Of a stretch of 64,000 nt of DNA, positions 56,964 to 64,000 are shown one piece after another. This DNA comes from Strobilurus pachycystidiatus. Taxonomy: Eukaryota; Basidiomycota; Agaricomycetes; Agaricales; Physalacriaceae. The notes under the pieces were generated by a model that had not been told where the DNA came from, searched no databases, and saw only the letters and a program-made list of their open reading frames with translations. Numbering within the stretch: position 1 is the first letter of the stretch; every line of letters begins with the position of its first letter. The translations under genes and the position numbers were made by a program. The stretch covers positions 124,001 through 188,000 of the forward strand of contig JAHLMK010000004.1 in assembly GCA_019915135.1 (NCBI GenBank), written 5' to 3'.

Positions 56964-58844
56964 TCATCCCAACAACGGCGTCCAAATCCTATTCAACCCC
57001 ACCCTCCCCAACGTTGGAGTATAATCCCACAGATCATATCGATTAAAATGCGCAACCTCCACTTCTACCCTTCCCGGCACACGCTTTGCCTTGGCTGCAA
57101 TCCTCGGGTCCAGCGTCGCGGCCCTTGTCGCAAGAGCACAAATCGGATGCCTCGGGGGATGGATAGTCGTCACCGACACGGTCTTGAGCGTACTCGTGCG
57201 CGCGGTTATGAGTGAATTAAATTGATCCGCATCAAGGCCACACCGGTCGTCGAATATCAGCTCCTCGAGGACCGGACACAGCGCCTCCGTCGGATGGATG
57301 AGGGACTGCAACAGCCCATCAGCGTACTTTCCCAGGTCCTGCCCACCGCCGACGTTGACGATCTGGATCTTGGACCTGCTCCCGCTAAGGGCTAAGAATC
57401 TGAGGTCCGTCGCCACTCTGAGACAATCTACCAGCGCAGCGGAGTCAATGAACAGCTCTGGGGTATGGAGCTTGAGTCTGCGGAGGTGACACTGTGATTG
57501 TGGGTCCATAGACCGGTTGGCGAGGAGTAGCTCCCCCAGGGAGAATAAGAGGGCAAACTGGTCTTCATATCCGATAGTCTGACCGGGATTGGTACGATAG
57601 GATGACGTGCCGACGGTGATGCTCTCGAGTTTGGGTGCGGCGATGGCGTCAAGCAGGTCAGGGATGTTGGTCGTATTGCCGGTGATGCGATGCCCATATA
57701 GATACACCTCGAACGAGCGTAGCTGGGGCAGAAGGACCCGATCAGGGCGGTCCGTGGCTCGAGTGGCGAGCCCAGCTGAGGCGCTCCTCAGAAAGGATGG
57801 CCAGAGCCGGAAGCACTCGAGGGAAACACACTGCGCCAAGACGGACACGATTTCGGTCATGTTCTGCGCCCAGCCACTGAGCTCATGCATCTGGATGTGA
57901 GTGAGCTGGCGTAGTGGGATGTCCTTGCGGATATCAGGTGCACCACTGAATGTTGTCGAGTGGCCGGTGAAGGAGATCTTCTTCAGGCGCGGGGCCTGTG
58001 CAAGGATGGGGAAGGTTGTGAGCCTGGCCTCGTCTGCAGCGCCGGGGCCTTGCCAGACAGGGAGGGGAGAAAGTATGCGGTCAGAATCGATGCAGATAGC
58101 GTCAAGCATGGGGAGGGATTCGCAAGGGAAAGACGCGAAAAGGGCTTGCGCGATGCCTGGGGTGATCATGAGAGTGAGCTGGCGGCATCGAGGAGCATAT
58201 GCGGAAAGGATTTCTCGGACAATGAGGCCAGTCTGCCCATCAGGCTTCACAAAGTCCTCGTCTGAGCACTGGCAGAATATCGACAGATCTAGAGGATAAC
58301 TTCCGGACCTGTACATCCACTCTGCAAAACCGACGCGAAAGCGTTCGAAGATGTCCGTGGTGGGAGGGTACACGGCGGGGGCCATGATGGCGCTGGGAAT
58401 GACGACGTGGAGTCTGGACCAAAGTTTCGGCGTGCTGAGCGCGATGTGTCGCCAGCGACTGCAGACCTGGCCAAGGCGAATGGGACATTCCTTGGAGGTC
58501 ATGACGCATGTGCTGAGCGGGGAACAGTAGGCAAAGATTTCCTGGAGCAGCTCGGCAGGGAACGAGCGCAGTGGTGATAGGATGGCCCGGTGAGCCCGGA
58601 GAGAGTAAGTCGTCTCGATGGTGTTGACTTCTTTCCGAAGCTGTGCGATCTCGGTATTGAGCGCCTCCATGCGCCGTTTTATCTCGACCAGACGCTGCCG
58701 CGGTGCTGCGAGGTAGTCCTTTATGCTCCGCGCTTCCATTTCCTGAGGAGCCTCATTTGTGGTCAAGAAACGGAGGAATGGGGAGGGCTCCGCCGTGGAT
58801 GGCAGCGTCGTTGTAGCAGGAGAGGGCGGCTCGGCTTCCATCAT
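56964..58844 (-). CDS. F-box/LRR-like protein, single exon
   Basis: One uninterrupted exon of 626 aa from the ATG at 58844; the frame stays open upstream to 59147, but that part lacks the compact helix pattern expected and starts far from the domain. A coiled-coil lead (QRLVEIKRRMEALNTEIAQL) precedes the F-box LSPLRSFPAELLQEIFAYCS, then IRLGQVCSRWRHIALSTPKL, the most typical mushroom F-box layout. About 450 residues of LRR-like strands follow (for example LPQLRSFEVYLYGH, CHLRRLKLHTPELF, LRFLALSGS, LEELIFDD). It should act as an SCF ubiquitin-ligase adaptor. It is intact, and its architecture matches the transposon-split gene at 33688-41543. Confidence 0.82.
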   Translation of the reverse strand: MMEAEPPSPATTTLPSTAEPSPFLRFLTTNEAPQEMEARSIKDYLAAPRQRLVEIKRRMEALNTEIAQLRKEVNTIETTYSLRAHRAILSPLRSFPAELLQEIFAYCSPLSTCVMTSKECPIRLGQVCSRWRHIALSTPKLWSRLHVVIPSAIMAPAVYPPTTDIFERFRVGFAEWMYRSGSYPLDLSIFCQCSDEDFVKPDGQTGLIVREILSAYAPRCRQLTLMITPGIAQALFASFPCESLPMLDAICIDSDRILSPLPVWQGPGAADEARLTTFPILAQAPRLKKISFTGHSTTFSGAPDIRKDIPLRQLTHIQMHELSGWAQNMTEIVSVLAQCVSLECFRLWPSFLRSASAGLATRATDRPDRVLLPQLRSFEVYLYGHRITGNTTNIPDLLDAIAAPKLESITVGTSSYRTNPGQTIGYEDQFALLFSLGELLLANRSMDPQSQCHLRRLKLHTPELFIDSAALVDCLRVATDLRFLALSGSRSKIQIVNVGGGQDLGKYADGLLQSLIHPTEALCPVLEELIFDDRCGLDADQFNSLITARTSTLKTVSVTTIHPPRHPICALATRAATLDPRIAAKAKRVPGRVEVEVAHFNRYDLWDYTPTLGRVGLNRIWTPLLG

Positions 58845-59702
58845 TGCTCTGTGACGACTTAGGCAAATGACACAGGCAGGTAGAATCAACGCACATTCCA
58901 GCTCCGTAGGTCGTCTCCCCAAAGACAGCTGTCCCAAAGATGATGAGGGGAAGAGGAAACAGCGAATTGCCTGCCGATGTAAAGCGGACGCGCCGAGGTC
59001 CGCCTCAGGTTCGTCATGTAACGTGGGCCATCGATCAATCAATGGCATCGGGGACTGTCCTTTGGGCCGGCGCTCTGCCTCCAGTCTGCTACCCAAATTC
59101 TCCCTACCACTCCAAAAAGCTACTAGTCCTATCGTGTTGTAAGACACGAGGTCGATCGTCTTCTAAACACGCGTCGCGTCACAAACTTGAGGTGTTAGCC
59201 TTGGCCGGCTAATTCTTTGTCGAGCTCGCGCTTGCATTGCCCTTGAAGAGCCATAGATTGTCTACTGCCCGTCACCACTTTAACCAAGGATTTCGCTTTG
59301 AACTTGGATCCCACCCGATTCTTTTATCGCCACTTATCAGGAGCATGTACACCCATGCCATGCACACATCCGAATTGACACTCACATGCTTAAGACTGTC
59401 GTCTATGGTACCGACTCGTTGTAATTGGATCGCTTCGTCTCTATGCGAATAGAAGAGGTATCATGACGGGGAAGGATCAGCTCACATATCCTGAACATCT
59501 CCAATGTTCTCATCTGATAAACTCACGGGAAATACACACCAAAAGTGCAGGTCTTGTAAGATGTGTGCTGAGACACTGCTACTTCGTCACGTCGGCTATT
59601 CTCATGAGCCGCTGAGTCTACTTCACAGAGGCTATAGCAATTAATTTACATAGTAAGCTACATAGCAAAAAGATCAGCACCGAAAAAAACTTAGCACGAA
59701 TA
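58845..59702. other. Intergenic between F-box and coiled-coil genes
   Basis: Contains the promoter of the F-box gene and the 3' flank of the coiled-coil gene (AT-rich 59630-59702). No other feature seen. Confidence 0.45.
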
Positions 59703-62700
59703 TCATTCTTCGACCCTTTTTCGTTTGCGAGGTGACAGACTCTCCTCCTCGTTTCCGACAATGCCTTCAAGCTGAGAATGAGGCTCGACATTCCTCTCGT
59801 CGTCAGTCTCACTCCCACTCTCGCTCTCTACGTGCACGACTCCTCCCCCAACCAAACCGCCCAAATCCTCCCAGCGACCGCCCACACCGACGGCGACCCC
59901 ATGTAACCTGCGCCCCGCCATCTTCTTCAGCTCATTGAGATGCTCGCGGACAGCGGCAGTGAGGCGGTTATAGTCTTCAATGGTGGGCTCGAACGGCTCC
60001 GGGTCTGGGCGCGCGCTTTGTCGAGATGATGCGGAGGCTGTGGGTGTGGCCTGGCGCGGACGAGATAGTGCCGTCTTCAAAGCCAGTCTGAGCATGTTGA
60101 TATGAACATGCTCTCGAGCCTCAGAGCTTGCCGATTCTTGCCGTGCAGCTACAAGTGAAGAAAGCCTGAGAACGGTAGCGTAGCTAGAGAGAGACGTGAT
60201 AAACCTACAGTCTAGTTTGCGTTTCAACAATTTCATTTCCTTGCCCATGCGTTTTATTTCGGCCACCCGAGATTGAAGTAATTCCACAGGAACTGTGTCT
60301 GGAGCAATCTAAGAGTGATGAAGAGCTGCATTCTTAGGACGTGACGTACCGTTGTCTCCCAGTGCATTTTCTGGCTGCGCTGATCTGGCTTCCAGCTCCT
60401 GTATGCGCGCCTGCAAGGTTTCGGTTGAGATTATCGCCGTACCCTTCAGCTCCGCCACCTGCTGTCTCAACTTCTCAGACTCCTCTTTCGCATGCGTCAG
60501 TCGGTCCGTCAATGCATTGTTCTCCAATCGGTCCTCCAAGCTCTTCTTCTCGCCTTCCAACTCCCTCGCCCGCGTCCTCAACTCATTCAAAGCATCTTGT
60601 TTTTCTCCCAACTCCAAATTCTCCCTTTCGAGTTCGCTTACCCGCGCCTCCAGAGCAACAACCTTGTCCACAAAACCACGGTTTTCTGTGCTGAAAACCT
60701 CATGTTCCTTCTCAAGAGCAGCGTTCTGCGCTTTGAGCGCTTCCCATCCCTCCGAGAGAACGGTGGTTCTCTCCAGGACGGATCTTCTCAACTCGACCAT
60801 CTCCATGACAAGGCTACCCTTCTCCTTGATCGCCTCGTCTCTGGCTCTCTCCACTTCCTGCAGCGACTGTGCGAGACCATCTCTCTCTTTCTCCGCCTTG
60901 TCCTTGCTTGTTACCAGCGCCTCCACCTTCTCCAACACGAGACTACTCTCCACGCGAGTGTTGAGCTTCGTCGCCTCGAGGTTCTCCGTCAAAGTCTCGA
61001 GTTGCGCCAAAAGAGCGTCCTTCTCCACCTTCAATTCATCCCGTTGCTCCACCAAAACGCCTATCTGCTCTGTGAATGTTTGCTTTTCGGCCACAAGCGC
61101 GTCCCGTAGTTTTTCGAGCGCGTCCTTTTCCTCGTCGAGTTCCTGCGATTCGGCCTGCAATCTGTTGCGTTCAATGCGAAGGGTGTCCTTGACCCCGTTC
61201 AAAGTTTCATTCAGCTTCTTGAACTCGTCGAGCAGCTTGTCCTTCTCGTCAAGACGCTTTGTAAGTTCGCCGTGTTCGCCTGATCAAATCAGTATCGCGT
61301 ATGCATCGCCAAAAGAACAGAAACGCACTGATCATCTGGGCAATCCGAGCATCATTTTTCTCCAACGACCACTTGACCGACGCGATTCGGACCTCCTGCT
61401 CCTTAACCGCCGCGTCCTTGTGTTTCTCCAAGTCATTCTTCTCTCCCTGCAACATAATTTTCTCCGACAGCAGAGTGGCGTTTCGTGCCTGTAGACAGTC
61501 GATCCACTTCTGCGCCGTGGAGTCAGCGAACTGCCCGTTGGTTTGAGACCGGAACGCGTCCCGTTCAGCACGAAGAACATCATGCTCAGCCAACGAGGCA
61601 TCGATGGCAAGCTGCAGTCGCGCTACCTCCTTCCCATGTGCCACTTGTGCATGGTCATATTGGAGCCTAAGGGCATCGTGTTTCAGGGCGAGGGCATCGC
61701 TCTCTGCAGCGACGGTTTCGAACAGGGTTTTCAACTCGTCATGCTGCGTCTGAAGGGCGGCGGCGGCATCGGTATTGTCACTCATCCGGGTTTTGAGGTC
61801 ATCGTTTTCGACTACACGTTTGACGGGTCAGTAATGAGCATAACTGGCGGTGAAAACATACACATAAGCTGCTCGATGCGCACCTCCAGGTCTGCTTTCA
61901 TGGTCAACAAGGCAGTCTTGTCCGCAAAGATCCGACCCTTTTCCTGCAGCAGCGTCTCCTTTTCTAGCACCAGAGAGGCGTTTGTCGTGCGCAAGGCATC
62001 CAATTCCACCTGCGCTGCATCATCCATGCCCATGCCCGAAAAGGTCCCATGAGTCATATCCAGCTGGACTTGAAGGGCGTCTCTTTCAGCTTGAAGAGCG
62101 TCTCTTTCGCCTATTTAGAAGTCAGCTGAGGCGAAGGTGGACGACATCTTTGAACTCAAAGGAAACTACTTACGGATGAAAACGTCTATGTCTTCCGCTG
62201 CGTCTGGAGAGACTTGCAGGCGAGTTGAAAAGGTTTTCCTTTCGCCTTCGAGCTCTACAGGGAAGTATTTGAGGATAGGCACGGCATTTATGGACTGCAG
62301 GACATGGTACTGACCCGCAACTCTTGCTTCCAACCTAGCCTTGTCAGCCAAAGCGCTCTCTTGTCCGACAAGTTGTTCCTTCAAGACTATCACCGTCAGT
62401 CAGTATTTGTCGCGATGAAAAGATGCAAATAAAATGTAGCATCGAGACCACCAAAAGGTGATGCATTCGACCAACTGAAAGAAGAGAACTCACTATCGAC
62501 CTCCAGTAACGTCCTCTTCGCCAGTGTGTTCGCCTTTCTCAACTGCTCCGCCAGACTCTTGATCGTATCATCTCGAGCGCCGATAAGGGCAAGCGTGGAT
62601 GAAAGTTGACGTTTGAAGTCTGTTGCGAGATTAGTGCATCCTTTGATGAAGGTGAGAGTAGATAGTGTACCTTCTTTCTCTTTGAACATTTCATGCAGTG

Positions 62701-64000
62701 TCGATATGTCTATATCCCCCACGACTTCAACGTCCGCATCGTCGTCATCCTCGCTTGTAGAGTGTTCGTCGCTACTAGGAGTGGAGGCAGAGCGTCGAGG
62801 TGTTGGTGGCTGAATGCGAACCGTCAATGGGGTGGGAGGCTGCGACACCGAGCCTGGGGGAGTAGACTGTGAAGCTGAGGCCGACGGTGTGGGCTGCGAA
62901 GACGAAGTTGAGGGCGCGGGCTGTGATGCTGAGATGGAAGACGTGGGTTGGGGTGCTGAGTATGTGAGTGTAGGTGTCGGCTGGGGCGCTGCGCCCGGCA
63001 ATGCGCCCTGCGATGATTGTGAAGCTGAAGTCGGTGGCTGGGATTCTGATGCTGGTGTAAGTTGTGAACCCGACGCCGGCGCAGCTGTGATTTGGGGTGA
63101 AGCTCGCGGATGAGGTGATGAAGCCGATGGATGAGATGTAGGTCCTGAATTCGTCGACTGAGCACTTGCTGCTGTAGGTCCCAAAGTCAACCCTGGCACT
63201 GAACTTGACGCCGAGCCTGTAGTGTAGGCTTGGGGTGGTACGGCTGAAGCTGCGGAATGGGACGTAGGACCTGAAGGTGCAGGCCAAGTTCCTGGTGTTC
63301 CCGTCCATTCTTTCGGCCTAGATTCGACTCCAGGACCGGCGAGAGCACGCGGCCGCGTCCACTGATACACTACAGTTTGCGTTGGATGCAGTGGATTCTT
63401 CCATGGCGTTCCAAGCGTGTGCGGAATGGCGTTGCTATTATGAGGCATTGTATGGTTCCACCACGAAGGACCGGCATGGCCCTGGACATAGAAAGCACCA
63501 TGGCTCGAAGGATAATGACTGCCATTGGGATGAGGAGGATAGCTACTGTTCGGCAGAGGGGATGACGAGGCGTGGCTCGCTGGAGGAAGATCTAAATTAT
63601 TTGAGGCAGAATGGGTTGCAGATTTATTAGAATGAGCTCCGTGACTTGAGGGTGCGGGAGTAGCAAGACCCGAAGTACCCTCGTTCGAAGGGGTGGGCTG
63701 CGCGTCAGTGGAATGGGAATGTGAGCCATTGATCGAAGGTGGCGGGGCACCATTGCTTTGCGCTGCTCGAAGACTCGACGTCGGAGCCGTCGGAGGATTC
63801 CCAAGGGCTGCTAACCCAGCGTTAGATAGCGAGTTCGTAGGGTTGGCCGACATTGGTTGGTCTGGAGATCTCGAAGCTGCCTGGTCGCATTTCGAGGGAG
63901 CTTCCGAGGCTGGTTTCCTCAAGCTCGATCTAGGCGACACCTTGCCTTCGTCGGCGCGAGCATCGTTCTCAGGCTCGAACTCAGATTCCGAAGTGAGTGA
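59703..64000 (-). CDS. Large coiled-coil protein, 5' part outside window
   Basis: The frame is open at the right edge, so the start lies beyond 64000. Exons: 62494-64000+, 62174-62386, 61862-62110, 61329-61811, 60350-61279 and 59703-60298, all in phase, over 1,300 residues visible. The first part is a disordered Ser/Pro/Thr/Gln region of some 450 residues with repeats of an ASQPTPS-like unit (about 62820-63010), then an acidic patch (SEDDDDADVEV). From about 62700 leftwards it is an almost unbroken coiled coil (for example RDALQAERDALQVQLD, EKDALEKLRDALVAEKQ). The C-terminus ends in a basic PRKRKRV motif, a likely nuclear signal. A possible extra 39-nt in-frame intron lies near 60170-60209. 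It may be a structural or tethering protein; I recognise no family. Confidence 0.7.

Noticed and set aside
58844..59147. N-terminal extension of the single-exon F-box gene
   Set aside because: Open in frame but not F-box-family-like; the ATG at 58844 lies just before the usual coiled-coil lead, so the extension is probably leader sequence.
60352..61494. Plus-strand open frame of 380 codons, Ser/Phe-rich
   Set aside because: It is antisense to a phased coiled-coil exon chain; Glu/Lys/Leu codons of the coil read backwards give long Ser/Phe-rich frames without stops.
62775..63308. 177-codon minus-strand frame in the disordered region
   Set aside because: Alternative frame of the Ser/Pro repeat stretch of the coiled-coil gene; the main frame joins in phase to the next exons.

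Overview
This window looks like a stretch of a filamentous basidiomycete (Agaricomycete-type) nuclear genome. Genes carry many short GT-AG introns (about 45-110 nt), one GC-AG intron is present, and there are F-box/LRR, BTB and mushroom-type kinase families, a Plavaka-type DNA transposon, a Mutator-like SWIM transposase and a fungal KTR/GT15 mannosyltransferase. No plasmid, phage, CRISPR or rRNA feature was seen. Gene models below were built by hand from open frames, splice sites and reading phase, so exon ends are predictions.

Layout. 0-6 kb: 3' end of a sugar transporter (+), a broken F-box/LRR gene (-), an intact F-box/LRR gene (+). 6-7.3 kb: a small secreted protein with protein-kinase-like residues (-). 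8.9-12.2 kb: a Mutator-like element with 30-bp terminal inverted repeats and an apparently intact 935-aa transposase. 13-16 kb: a large low-complexity protein of unknown function. 16.9-20.2 kb: a 12-exon IML2/TTC39 homologue (-), the best housekeeping anchor. 21.6-22.6 kb: a second, inverted copy of the secreted kinase-like gene (+). 23.3-24.2 kb: a GH18 chitinase-like protein (-). 26.5-28.0 kb: a KRE2/KTR mannosyltransferase (+). 28.3 kb: tRNA-His with an intron. 28.8-30.1 kb: an RRM/coiled-coil/HPD protein. 30.2-33.0 kb: a 10-exon F-box protein (-).

33.7-41.5 kb is the most informative part. A 6,144-bp Plavaka-type element (34232-40375) sits inside an F-box gene. It has 13-bp terminal inverted repeats, a CC target duplication, two divergent genes, and clustered GTAC motifs at both ends. 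The two gene halves (33688-34231 and 40378-41543) join in one open frame of 569 codons when the element and one CC are removed, so the insertion looks recent.

42-56 kb is a dense family-expansion zone: two BTB proteins, an Agaricomycete-type protein kinase, a zinc-cluster/coiled-coil protein, a small PUB-domain protein, and several unassigned or decayed stretches. 57-64 kb: a single-exon F-box protein (-) and the 3' part of a very large coiled-coil protein (-) that runs off the right edge.

The main novelty candidate is the pair of secreted kinase-like genes lying as an inverted duplication about 14 kb apart. Each has a signal peptide and retains the positions of the catalytic Lys, Asp, Asn and metal-binding Asp, but with Tyr for the HRD His and Asp-Trp-Asp for DFG. 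The surrounding F-box, BTB and kinase genes belong to families that are usually expanded and fast-turning-over in mushrooms; transposons and broken copies here fit that picture.
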